Of a stretch of DNA of 64,000 nucleotides, positions 26,328 to 35,007 are shown piece by piece. Numbering within the stretch: the first letter of the stretch is position 1; the number at the start of each line of letters is the position of its first letter. The translations under genes and the position numbers were made by a program. The notes beneath the pieces are model-generated. The model was not told where the DNA came from and did no database searches. It saw only the letters and a list, made by a program, of their open reading frames with translations. This stretch comes from Calothrix sp. PCC 7103 (lineage in GTDB: Bacteria > Cyanobacteriota > Cyanobacteriia > Cyanobacteriales > Nostocaceae), in assembly GCF_000331305.1 (NCBI RefSeq), contig NZ_KB217478.1, positions 8,525,481 through 8,589,480 on the forward strand, in the 5' to 3' direction.

Positions 26328-28924
26328 AGCCAATTACCTACTAAAACATAAGGCGCCCAATAATAAGGCATACTATATTGTTCCTGCTGTAAAAGCGACA
26401 ATTGCGCGCGTCGTAATGCTTGTGCTTTACCGACACTTTTCTGAGTCATATATGAGTAAAAATGACTCATTAACGTTGCAGTAGATGCATCATTAATATT
26501 CCATAATGAAGCTAATGTACTACGGGCGCCTGCTCGTACAGCAACACCCGCAAGTCCCAATGCTGCACGGTCGTCACCAGATGCTGTTTGACACGCGCTA
26601 AGAACAAGTAGTTCAATTAAATCAGGTTGATTAATATCACGAGTCTGGAGCAATTGATTAAGCTCGTTAACTTTGATGGGGCGGTCGTAGGCTAAAATGT
26701 AAGTCTTATCTGGGTTAGAGCTAAATTGACCGTGCGTTGCTAGGTGAACGATTGGAAAAGTGTTTTCGTTGATTTGATTTTGAAAGGCATTGCTAGTAAA
26801 TTCTTTATTAAGAAGCACTTTTGCTGATACTTCTGATTTAATTTGTTGTAATTCGGTTTCAACGTAATTGAGTTTAGAATAATTGAACCGCGCTTCGCTT
26901 AATCCAGCAGTTAATGCTCTGAGTTGTCCTCGTTGTAATCGTTTAATGTCAAATAACTGTAAACCGGGACTCACTGCTATATTATATTTCTCTATAAGAT
27001 ATTGTTTGCCATCATAAAGAGCAGCCATTGGTATATTTCGTAACTCGCCATCTAAAACAAAGACTAAAGTCTCAACTTTGCTGTTTTGTAAATCTGTTTG
27101 AGCTTGTTGTAGCAACCACTCATAGATTTTTTCAAAATGAGCTTGCTTATCGGCACCGACTTTGAACTCTTGAATATCTTCTCTTAGTTGCTTAATAGTA
27201 CTTTCTACCTCTTGTTTTGAGATACGAGTTGTGTATTGGCGTAAATTATTTTCTCCAGGTAACTTGAGAATTACTTCGAGTCGGTCTGGGAGAATTATCG
27301 GATAAATAACTCCTGCGGTTGAATCTTGTTTATCAACCGCAACATCAATATTAACCTTAGCTGTTAAACAAGCAGACCGAAAGAAGTTATCTAGCTCTGC
27401 TAATTGTAGAGATTCAATAATTAAACGAGCTTCTTTGAGATTATCTTTACTTGCTTGTGTATTTTGTTGTGTTTGCAAAAGTAATTCAACATACTCGCGA
27501 TAAACAGGTTCCACACTTTCACGGAAAGAAAATTGTATATCTGGATTAATTGCGACTAAATCACTACGTAGAGACTGAAGCGTTTTAACTGCTTGTGCGT
27601 AATAAGCACGCGCACCTTGTGTATCTCTTTTTGCCTTGAGTAAACGTCCCATTTGCCACTGCCACTGATATATAATATCTGATGCATTAATATTGTGTGC
27701 CAGTAACAAAGCTTTTTCGGTCAACTTAAAAGCATCGGGTATTTGCCCTGCTTGTTCGTATAACCAACCAAGAGTACCTACAGCATAGGATTCTGCACGT
27801 AAGTCTTGCAAATTATGTGCAATATTTTCACCCTCTGCTAAAATTTTGGCAATATATAGCGATGAAGGACTTTGTTTAGTGCTAGATTTGAATTTCACCA
27901 AATTTTGAGCTAAGTTGATTCGAGCATAAACAGCCACTCGGCTATTGTGCAATTTACTAATTTCTGTTTGAATTTTGGGTATAAGATTATTTACTTCCTG
28001 AAATTGCTTTGTTTCTATAAGTAAGTTAAATTGATTTAACAGCAAATCTATACGTGTACTGTTAGTCAGTGGTAAATTAGCAGCTTTTTGAAAATAATCT
28101 AAAGCAGCTTGAGGGTTTTGTTGTGCGCGTGCAGTTTTACCTAAAGAAGCGAGAATTTGACTTGTAGTTTGCTTTGAGCTAGTAGCAGCAAATTTTAAAC
28201 TTTGCTCTAATACTTGTTGAGATTGGCTTAAATTACCTACTAATCGCAAAACATCTCCAAGACTACGCAAAAGGTTAGCTTTAATAGATGTATCTTTTAG
28301 CGTTATGAGAGATTGCTTTAATTCATCTAAAATATTTTCAGACTGACGATAAAATCCTAAAAATTGGAGTGCTTGAGCAGAGTTAATACGGTTACGAGTT
28401 AATTTAGCTGGTTCGTTTATTTTTTTATAAATATCAGCAGCTTGTTGCCAAATATCTATAGCTTTTTCAGTTTGCCCTTGTGAGTAAAGTAGGCGACCTT
28501 GTACATCTAGCGCTTGAGCAAAAACTTCTGGATTTTGCTTCATATATGAATGAGTAGAAGACTGTAGTATACTAAGACTCTGAGTAATAGCATTTTCTGC
28601 TTCTTTCGTTAATCCAAGCTGTTGATAAGCCAAAGATAAGTTACTCAATGTCATAGCTTGCCCTATTTTATCTCCACTTCTTGCAAAAGCAGTGGCGGCT
28701 TGTTGTAATATATTAATTGAATCATTAAAATTTTCGGCTTCATACAAAGTTCTACCCTGTTCTACTAACTTTTCGGCTACTTCAGAACTTGGAGCTAATA
28801 AACTATCTGGTTTTATTCCAAAAGCATTACTAGGTATTAAGGCTGCCGCTAATAATAATACCATAAGCATAATAATGCTGGCATTATGTACTTTTGTTTG
28901 TAAATTCTTAATTTTCCGCTTCAT
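26324..28924 (-). CDS. Secreted CHAT protein with TPR repeats
   Basis: An 866-residue protein with a signal peptide or anchor (IIMLMVLLLAAALIPSNAFG), TPR repeats over ~55-460 (for example GRTLYEAENFNDSINILQQA, ALTLSNLSLAYQQLG), and a C-terminal CHAT domain (~580-866). The caspase-like dyad is His731 (LATHGQFSSN) and Cys778 (SACQTASGDD), and LGLAGVAVRAGARSTLASLW follows as in the family. The name CHAT stands for caspase HetF associated with TPRs; HetF of heterocyst formers has the same plan. It is exported, unlike the other CHAT proteins here. Overlaps the DUF928 gene tail-to-tail by stop codons. Confidence 0.9.
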   Translation of the reverse strand: MKRKIKNLQTKVHNASIIMLMVLLLAAALIPSNAFGIKPDSLLAPSSEVAEKLVEQGRTLYEAENFNDSINILQQAATAFARSGDKIGQAMTLSNLSLAYQQLGLTKEAENAITQSLSILQSSTHSYMKQNPEVFAQALDVQGRLLYSQGQTEKAIDIWQQAADIYKKINEPAKLTRNRINSAQALQFLGFYRQSENILDELKQSLITLKDTSIKANLLRSLGDVLRLVGNLSQSQQVLEQSLKFAATSSKQTTSQILASLGKTARAQQNPQAALDYFQKAANLPLTNSTRIDLLLNQFNLLIETKQFQEVNNLIPKIQTEISKLHNSRVAVYARINLAQNLVKFKSSTKQSPSSLYIAKILAEGENIAHNLQDLRAESYAVGTLGWLYEQAGQIPDAFKLTEKALLLAHNINASDIIYQWQWQMGRLLKAKRDTQGARAYYAQAVKTLQSLRSDLVAINPDIQFSFRESVEPVYREYVELLLQTQQNTQASKDNLKEARLIIESLQLAELDNFFRSACLTAKVNIDVAVDKQDSTAGVIYPIILPDRLEVILKLPGENNLRQYTTRISKQEVESTIKQLREDIQEFKVGADKQAHFEKIYEWLLQQAQTDLQNSKVETLVFVLDGELRNIPMAALYDGKQYLIEKYNIAVSPGLQLFDIKRLQRGQLRALTAGLSEARFNYSKLNYVETELQQIKSEVSAKVLLNKEFTSNAFQNQINENTFPIVHLATHGQFSSNPDKTYILAYDRPIKVNELNQLLQTRDINQPDLIELLVLSACQTASGDDRAALGLAGVAVRAGARSTLASLWNINDASTATLMSHFYSYMTQKSVGKAQALRRAQLSLLQQEQYSMPYYWAPYVLVGNWL

Positions 28925-29020
28925 AAAACGTTAGGGTTGAGTGGGGACTGTAACTCCTCATCTGGTTAATCGTATAATTATGCTTTATAGTTATAAATAG
29001 TTACATGTGTCTAATTAACT

Positions 29021-29259
29021 ATGAAAGATTTTCAGATACAGGGAATAAATCATATAGCGTTGGTTTGTAAAGACATGGAACGCACTGTAGATTTTTATAC
29101 TCGTGCAAGTGACACCAATTTTACCTGACTGCCGATGTTCCTTCTGGGTATGTGCCAGAACCGGATAAAAGTACATTTATCTCGTCATTTTATTTCTTCG
29201 ACCCAGATGGGATATTGTTATAATTTGCAGCTAATGTACGCGAGTTTCTGACCCAATAG
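29021..29259 (+). pseudogene. VOC (glyoxalase/dioxygenase) family gene, decayed
   Basis: The first codons read MKDFQIQGINHIALVCKDME then RTVDFYTR, the start of a vicinal-oxygen-chelate protein, but a stop follows within ten codons. Further on SFYFFDPDGILL and, after a TAA, FAANVREF recover the family's C-terminus; the stop replaces the metal-binding Glu of the usual DPDGxxLEF motif (a GAA to TAA change would do it). The middle of the gene is missing, about half of a normal ~140-residue protein. Confidence 0.8.
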
Positions 29260-29353
29260 GTTGTGAGAAATAAAAGCTGGATGTAAAGGCGCCGCTTATT
29301 GACCATAGTAGCGCTAAAATAGACACATAAATATTAGATACAGTAAAATCGCT

Positions 29354-30046
29354 ATGACAATTGCTAAAGAATTAGAAATTTCTCAAGATACTGTTCAAGA
29401 CGTAGAAGAAAATGTTATTCTTCCTCCAAGCAATTTATACAGTGATGAACCACCCTTGGAAACCGAACTGCATCTAGAGGAAATAATACTTTTGCTCAAA
29501 TGTCTAAAATGGTTATGGCGAGATAGAACCGATTTCTATGCTGCTGGTAACTTAACAATTTATTACAGTTCCAAGAAAGTCAGAAATGAAGACTTTAGAG
29601 GACCAGACTTTTTTGTCGTATTAGATACAGAACGTAAAACTCGTAAAAGTTGGACGATTTGGGAAGAAGACGGCAAATACCCGAATTTGATACTAGAAAT
29701 ATTATCGCCATCAACAGCGGATACGGATAAAAATTTTAAGAAAAAACTTTACCAAGATACTTTCCGTACACCAGATTATTTTTGGTTCGACCCAGAAAGT
29801 TTAGAGTTTGCGGGTTTCCATTTGCTAGACGGCAAATATGAAGCTTTGCAACCAAATGCTCAAGGACATTTATGGAGTCAACAGTTAGGGTTGTATTTAG
29901 GAATTTATCAGGGACTAGTACGATTTTTTACCGCAGATGGGCAGCTAGTCCCAACACCAGAAGAAAGCGCCGAACAACAAGCTCAACGAGCCGAACGATT
30001 GGCAGCCAAACTGCGAGAATTAAATATTGACCCAGATACGATTTAA
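29354..30046 (+). CDS. Uma2 family (DUF820) PD-(D/E)XK-fold protein
   Basis: A 230-residue protein of the large cyanobacterial Uma2/DUF820 family. The nuclease-like core has FRGPDFFVVLD, YPNLILEILSPST and PDYFWFDPESLEF; the D...E-x-(L/I) arrangement resembles PD-(D/E)XK endonucleases. The C-terminal ~45 residues form an Ala/Gln/Glu-rich coil (EESAEQQAQRAERLAAKLRE) usual for the group. Cellular role is unknown; many copies occur per genome. Ends in a hairpin terminator. Confidence 0.88.
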   Translation: MTIAKELEISQDTVQDVEENVILPPSNLYSDEPPLETELHLEEIILLLKCLKWLWRDRTDFYAAGNLTIYYSSKKVRNEDFRGPDFFVVLDTERKTRKSWTIWEEDGKYPNLILEILSPSTADTDKNFKKKLYQDTFRTPDYFWFDPESLEFAGFHLLDGKYEALQPNAQGHLWSQQLGLYLGIYQGLVRFFTADGQLVPTPEESAEQQAQRAERLAAKLRELNIDPDTI

Positions 30047-30050
30047 TAAG

Positions 30051-30083
30051 AGGGCACCAAAGTAATCAAAAATTTGGCGCCCT
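30051..30083 (+). terminator. Hairpin terminator of the Uma2 gene
   Basis: AGGGCACCAAA (30051-30061) pairs with TTTGGCGCCCT (30073-30083) with one mismatch, then TTTAAAAA. Immediately after, a second near-perfect palindrome (30088-30111, AATGTGAACC/GGTTCACATT) follows; between convergent genes, it can act on the minus-strand WD40 gene too. Confidence 0.65.
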
Positions 30084-30146
30084 TTAAAAATGTGAACCGT
30101 GGTTCACATTTGTGACGAGCATAAGCAGTTTGAGTAAAATCAAGCC

Positions 30147-33017
30147 TTAATTTGGTATCATTTTATAGCAAAGATGCTTACTGTCGCTGTTCCTAAGATA
30201 GTCTTTTGCTTGAAAACAACCTTTTTTTAATAGACTATTTAAATCTAAAGTTTGTGTTTCTGTGTCAAGATTCCAAAATCTTACAGTTGTGTCATTGCTA
30301 GCTGAGGCAAGTTTTTTTCCATCATAGCTAAAGTCTGCACTCCAAACCCAATCATCGTGTCCTTGAAAAATATGTGTTCTCTTACCGTTTTGGTTCCAAA
30401 GTCTAACGGTATTATCAAAGCTAGTAGAAGCAATTCTATTACCATCTTGGTTGTATTTTACACCAATGACTCTTTCCTGATGTTCGCTTAAACGTTTATT
30501 ATCTTTAAGATATATTTGCTTATTTTTGTCTGATTGGCATACATTTTTGGCATCTATTTTCCAAAGTCCAATAGTTTTATCATCACTTGCAGTGACAATC
30601 TGAGTATTGTTTGGGTTAAAATCAATACCATTAACTTCATCTTCATGTCCTACTAGAGTTGCACACAAAGTACCATCAAGTTTCCAGATTTTGGCAGTAT
30701 GGTCATCGCTAGCAGTAGCAATTAAAGTCCCATCTGGACTAAAACTAACATCTACTACTCGGTCGTTATGTCCTTTAAAAGTTTTAATATTCTCGCCATT
30801 TAGGTTCCAAAGTTTAGCTGTTTTATCTGCGCTGGCAGTAGCAACCATTTTACCATCAGGGCTAAAGCGCGCGTAAAATACTTCTCCTTTATGCCCTTGA
30901 AGGGTGATGATATTTTGGAAGTTAATACTCGACCAAATTTTGGCGGTTTTGTTAACGTTGGCTGTAGCTATGTATTTACCATCTTTACTAAAGCTAACAC
31001 CGTATACACCACCCGTGTCTTTATCAATGACTTTTATTAGGCGCCCCGAAGTCGTCCAAAGTTTAGCTGTTCCATCCTCGCTGCCAGTTGCCATGTAGGC
31101 GCCATCTTTGCTCAAACTGACGCTACGAACTGCACTAGTGTGTGCTTGAATTGGTAGTAAACTGTTGTCAAGCTTCCATAATTTTATAATGTTATCGGCG
31201 CCTGCTGATGCCATTATTTTATTGATTGGATTGAAACTAACGCTCAGTATTCGAGCATTATGCCCTTTAATAATTGTACGCAAAGTGCCATCTAAATTCC
31301 AGAGTCTGACCGTTTTATCCCAACTGACAGTAGCAATAGTTTTTCCATCTGGGTTAAAACTTACGTCAAATACTCGGTCTGTATGTTTTTTAAGAGTTGC
31401 AAGTTGTTTGGCTTCTAAATTCCAAAGTTTAGCTGTTTTATCCCAACTAGCGGTAGCAATAGTTTTGCCATCTGGGCTAAAGCTGATGTGATGAATTTTA
31501 TCAGTATGACCATTAAGACTTTGAATTTCATTACCATTTAAATCTAAAAGTTTGACTTTATTATCACTTGTACCTACTGCTATTATGTTATCTGTTGTAC
31601 TAAAACTCACGCTATTAACTGCATCACTATCATTCCATATACTTTTTGGGGTTTGGCTGTTTAGATTCCAAAGCAAAACTTTTTTTCCGCTTGCTGTCAC
31701 TAATGTCTCACAGTTAGAACTAAAGCTTGTTTTCAGAACAATGTCTTGATGCCTTAAAGATTGACCTAAGCTACCATCTATATTCCATATTTTCACTGTT
31801 TTATCTGCGCTTGCAGTTACAAATAGATTACCTTTAGAACAAAAATCAACGCTAAAAACTTTATCTTTATGATTTATTATTTTGTGCAAACCATTATCTA
31901 AATTCCAGAGTATGACTTTTCCGTCTAAACCAGCAGAGACAATCATTTTACCATTTGGGCTAAAAGCTGTATCAAAAACCCAATTAGTATGTGCTTGTAG
32001 ACGATTAAGTTCTTTTTCGCTATCAACAGCTAATTGTAATGTTTTAATAATTTTTTGTTTTAATTGCGAGTCTATGTTAATTATGTGGTTATATTTAATC
32101 CCAACTTCTAAACCTGATATTAATGCATCTAATTTATGATTTGCTAATAAAAGATTATCAGAAGAAGCAATACTAGCTCTAATCTCGTTTTTTTGTGCTT
32201 GCTTTCGCTGAATGTTAGTTTGCCACAATCCTATTGCCAATACTCCCGTCATGGCAAAACTTGCTCCTATGGTACTAATCACAATTAGTTTTTTAAGGCG
32301 CCTTTTTTGTTGAAGTTCTTTTTTGCTTGATGCTAAACTAGCTTCTATATACCTTTGCTCAAGATTTAACTCATCTGGGCGCCTTTGTAACCATACTTCG
32401 GCATCAATTAGGCGTTTGCCTCGTAATAATTCACTTTCATCTAGATTATTTACTTGCCATTGCTGCATTGTTGCTCGTAATTCCTGTTGCCAAAGACGGA
32501 ATTCGCGATCTTGTTTTATCCATTGGCGTAGCCTTTCCCATTCTCTAATTAAAGCTTCATGTACAATTTCTACGGTTTCTTTTTTTGTTGTCTCCGAACG
32601 TCCTGTTACAATTAAACGCTTAGAAGCAAGATGCATTACTAAATTCCAGTTTTCTTCACCTATTTCTGCGCGCTTTGCTAAATATCGAACATCTTCTGCT
32701 CCTACTCTAGGAAGCACTAACTTAATAAAAATTCGACGCGCTTGTTCTTGTTCTTCTAAGGTAAGTGTATTATATATTTGTTCGGCATAACGAGCTAAAG
32801 CCGCTTCGATACCACCAATTTTGTTATAAGCAGCATTAGTTAAACAATTATTTATTCTTTTTTCCCATAGTTGAGTTAATGCAAATTCCAATAAAGGTAA
32901 ATCACCTGCTTGACTACCAACGGCGCCTAAAATTCGCTCACTTAGTCCAGGCTCTAGAGTTACACCAAGCAATGCTGCGGGTTTTTGCACCACAGCTTGT
33001 AGCTCTTGATTATTCAT
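30147..33017 (-). CDS. nSTAND-WD40 half of a split CHAT protein (14 WD40 repeats)
   Basis: The 956-residue frame is the downstream half of a single gene whose upstream half is 33083-34591. It starts inside the nSTAND region (LGPMNNQELQAVV, then GDLPLLEFALTQLWEKR), passes a membrane helix (~245-265, LIVISTIGASFAMTGVLAIG) and ends in 14 WD40 repeats (~345-930), enough for two seven-bladed propellers. Repeat cores read like FSPDGKTIATASWDKTAKLW. In frame with the slip site the coding sequence extends upstream to ~33125 (ALRADFLDQALSYRPL), so the ATG at 33017 is not a natural start. Whether the joined ~1470-residue protein is made depends on a -1 shift. Confidence 0.85.
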   Translation of the reverse strand: MNNQELQAVVQKPAALLGVTLEPGLSERILGAVGSQAGDLPLLEFALTQLWEKRINNCLTNAAYNKIGGIEAALARYAEQIYNTLTLEEQEQARRIFIKLVLPRVGAEDVRYLAKRAEIGEENWNLVMHLASKRLIVTGRSETTKKETVEIVHEALIREWERLRQWIKQDREFRLWQQELRATMQQWQVNNLDESELLRGKRLIDAEVWLQRRPDELNLEQRYIEASLASSKKELQQKRRLKKLIVISTIGASFAMTGVLAIGLWQTNIQRKQAQKNEIRASIASSDNLLLANHKLDALISGLEVGIKYNHIINIDSQLKQKIIKTLQLAVDSEKELNRLQAHTNWVFDTAFSPNGKMIVSAGLDGKVILWNLDNGLHKIINHKDKVFSVDFCSKGNLFVTASADKTVKIWNIDGSLGQSLRHQDIVLKTSFSSNCETLVTASGKKVLLWNLNSQTPKSIWNDSDAVNSVSFSTTDNIIAVGTSDNKVKLLDLNGNEIQSLNGHTDKIHHISFSPDGKTIATASWDKTAKLWNLEAKQLATLKKHTDRVFDVSFNPDGKTIATVSWDKTVRLWNLDGTLRTIIKGHNARILSVSFNPINKIMASAGADNIIKLWKLDNSLLPIQAHTSAVRSVSLSKDGAYMATGSEDGTAKLWTTSGRLIKVIDKDTGGVYGVSFSKDGKYIATANVNKTAKIWSSINFQNIITLQGHKGEVFYARFSPDGKMVATASADKTAKLWNLNGENIKTFKGHNDRVVDVSFSPDGTLIATASDDHTAKIWKLDGTLCATLVGHEDEVNGIDFNPNNTQIVTASDDKTIGLWKIDAKNVCQSDKNKQIYLKDNKRLSEHQERVIGVKYNQDGNRIASTSFDNTVRLWNQNGKRTHIFQGHDDWVWSADFSYDGKKLASASNDTTVRFWNLDTETQTLDLNSLLKKGCFQAKDYLRNSDSKHLCYKMIPN

Positions 33018-33082
33018 TGGACCTAATTTTAAATCATTATGCTGTAAGGCATCAGCTAAAGGTCGATAAGAAAGAGCTTGGT

Positions 33083-34591
33083 CTAAAAAATCTGCCCTGA
33101 GAGCAATAATAAATGTAAAATTATTTTTTTCTTAACTAAAGTTAATAATTTATCTATAAAAAGCTGACGCTCTTGTGCATTTTGACATAAAGTGTAAAGT
33201 TCTTCAAACTGGTCGATGATTATAAATGCTTTTTTATAGTTTTCTAAATGCTCTAGTAATATATTTTCAAAAGCATAAAGTGGCTCTGAGCTAGGTCTAA
33301 AATTAATAATACGCGAGTTACTAATTTTACGTAAATGCGGAATCAGACTAGCAAATATTACTGAGGATTTGCCGCTACCGCTAGAACCAATAATTGCAAC
33401 TAAAGGTTTATTATGTATGGCTTCAAGTAATTTATCAGTAAAATCTTCTCGCCCAAAAAAGAATTGAGCATCTTCTTCTCGAAAAGCAAACAAACCGCGA
33501 TATGGAGATTTATTAGTAGGGCGCCGACCCAAGTCTTGCCAGTAATATGGTTGAGTCGCAGGATTTTGAAAAATTGCTGGCAACCAGCTAGCACATGGAA
33601 ACTCATCTTCTAAAACAAGTAACTTCTCGCGCGCTTCTCGTTCAGCCATATATATAGATTTACCGCTGGCAAAAGCAGGGAGAAAGTAAGTTATAAACGC
33701 TTGTGCTACCTTATCTGGCACTGGTTCTCGCATGACAATTATTTGGGGGATATGTAGTTTTTGTAACTCAAACGCTAATCCCATACCATCACAAGAGTTA
33801 AAAACAGCTAAAGCTAAACCATTATTAACAGCACTTCTCAATCCATACTTTAGCCGTTCAATACTTAAACTATCATTTTGATTAATATAAATTTTACCGC
33901 TATTTCCCTCAGTTTTGCTATGACCTGCAAAAAATAAAATATCCCAAGGTTGCTCCCATAGAGAGTCATTAATTTCTTCACGCTGTGGCTCAACTAAAAA
34001 TGTAATTTCTGCATCAGGTAAATTAGTTATTATTTGTCTATCCTTTTCAAGATTGATACCAGTACTATTACCTATAATTGCTAAAACTCTAACTTTATTT
34101 CTTAATGTAGGAGTTTTTGCTTTTTGAATTGGTTTAGAATCTGGCGTGCTTAAAGCTACCTCTATATGAGTATTTCTTTCAATTAAATCCCATTGATGCC
34201 AAGGAAGTTCCAAAAGCGTTTGACTCGAAGTGCGAATTAGCAAAAGAAGCTCATCAGGAGCAAAAAATTCTTGAAGGCATTTATCACGTACAGAGCGAAA
34301 TGACTCTGAAAGTAACCATTGATTCAAATAGCTACGTAATTCAGTTGCAGCAAAGTGACATTCCTGGCGCCAATTACTTACAAGTTTTACTCCTTTAGGT
34401 ATAATTCGGGAAGCGTAGACATTATTATATTCTGACTTCCACTTATCAAAAACCGTTGATAAAGTTGAATTAACAGGCAAATTTCCGGTAATTTCTGCAT
34501 GATTGATTTGATTTTCTTCTTCAATCGTCAGCGTAACCCGTACTCCACTCGTTAAATCACCATCTAGCTTCAAATAAAGTAGCTTTCGCAT
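33083..34591 (-). CDS. CHAT plus nSTAND ATPase, upstream half of a split CHAT-nSTAND-WD40 protein
   Basis: A 502-residue frame. Residues 1-110 match the shared N-terminal domain (LLYLKLDGDLTSGVRVTLTIEEE); the CHAT domain has His224 (FFAGHSKTEG) and Cys267 (FNSCDGMG); after a linker (SPYRGLFAFREEDAQFFFGR) an nSTAND NTPase begins with Walker A IGSSGSGKSSV and Walker B AFIIIDQFEEL. The frame ends soon after a coding-strand run of seven A (33124-33130), and the correct continuation (TFIIALRADFL) is in the -1 frame. So this is either recoded, decayed by one base, or an assembly error at the homopolymer. Unlike the other two sets, no sigma-like or DUF1822 gene is beside it. Confidence 0.87.
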   Translation of the reverse strand: MRKLLYLKLDGDLTSGVRVTLTIEEENQINHAEITGNLPVNSTLSTVFDKWKSEYNNVYASRIIPKGVKLVSNWRQECHFAATELRSYLNQWLLSESFRSVRDKCLQEFFAPDELLLLIRTSSQTLLELPWHQWDLIERNTHIEVALSTPDSKPIQKAKTPTLRNKVRVLAIIGNSTGINLEKDRQIITNLPDAEITFLVEPQREEINDSLWEQPWDILFFAGHSKTEGNSGKIYINQNDSLSIERLKYGLRSAVNNGLALAVFNSCDGMGLAFELQKLHIPQIIVMREPVPDKVAQAFITYFLPAFASGKSIYMAEREAREKLLVLEDEFPCASWLPAIFQNPATQPYYWQDLGRRPTNKSPYRGLFAFREEDAQFFFGREDFTDKLLEAIHNKPLVAIIGSSGSGKSSVIFASLIPHLRKISNSRIINFRPSSEPLYAFENILLEHLENYKKAFIIIDQFEELYTLCQNAQERQLFIDKLLTLVKKKIILHLLLLSGQIF

Positions 34592-34679
34592 TCTTGATTT
34601 TGTACTTCAACATTTTAGTAGGCTTAATATTGATTATAGCTACGGTGCCGGAGCTACACTGATGAAAGGAGTGTAATGT

Positions 34680-34728
34680 AAACTTTTGTAATACATTGCA
34701 GAATTATTAGTGTTTTGAGCCTGAAAAG
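34680..34728 (+). promoter_or_regulatory. Upstream element shared with the HTH/ABC exporter operon
   Basis: These 49 bases match 46748-46796 in 38 positions, including blocks TTTTGTAA, ATTGCAGAAT and GTGTTTTGAG, and both lie ~60-120 bases before a start codon on the plus strand. It looks like a common promoter or regulatory region. Here it leads to the truncated signal-peptide gene at 34801. Confidence 0.55.
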
Positions 34729-34800
34729 AAAACAGAAAGTTAAATTCTGATTCCGAATAAACTTTAAACCTAAGATACAAAGTGCAATGAGGAGTAGTTA

Positions 34801-35007
34801 ATGTCGAAACATCTCAATAAAAATCATCTATTTTATCTTTTCTCTCTAACTATCGGTTTACCAGTATTAATGATTCAACCAGTGATTGCACAAGTGGCTA
34901 TCAAAATAATCTCATCTTTGTTATTTTTCACCCATGTTGTCGCTTCAACAATAGGTAATTGCGTAGGAGTATTGGGATTTTTTCTGGCGATTAGATTATT
35001 ACTGTGA
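34801..35007 (+). pseudogene. Signal-peptide fragment of a secreted protein, cut by a rearrangement
   Basis: After a good ribosome binding site (GAGGAG) and ATG, the frame encodes a clean signal peptide (residues ~8-31: NHLFYLFSLTIGLPVLMIQP, then VIAQVA). After about residue 31 the sequence runs antisense through the haemagglutinin gene, and the protein ends 37 residues later. So only the promoter, RBS and signal peptide of an older gene remain. The promoter resembles that of the exporter operon at 46.8 kb, so the lost gene may have belonged to a similar secretion set. Confidence 0.55.
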
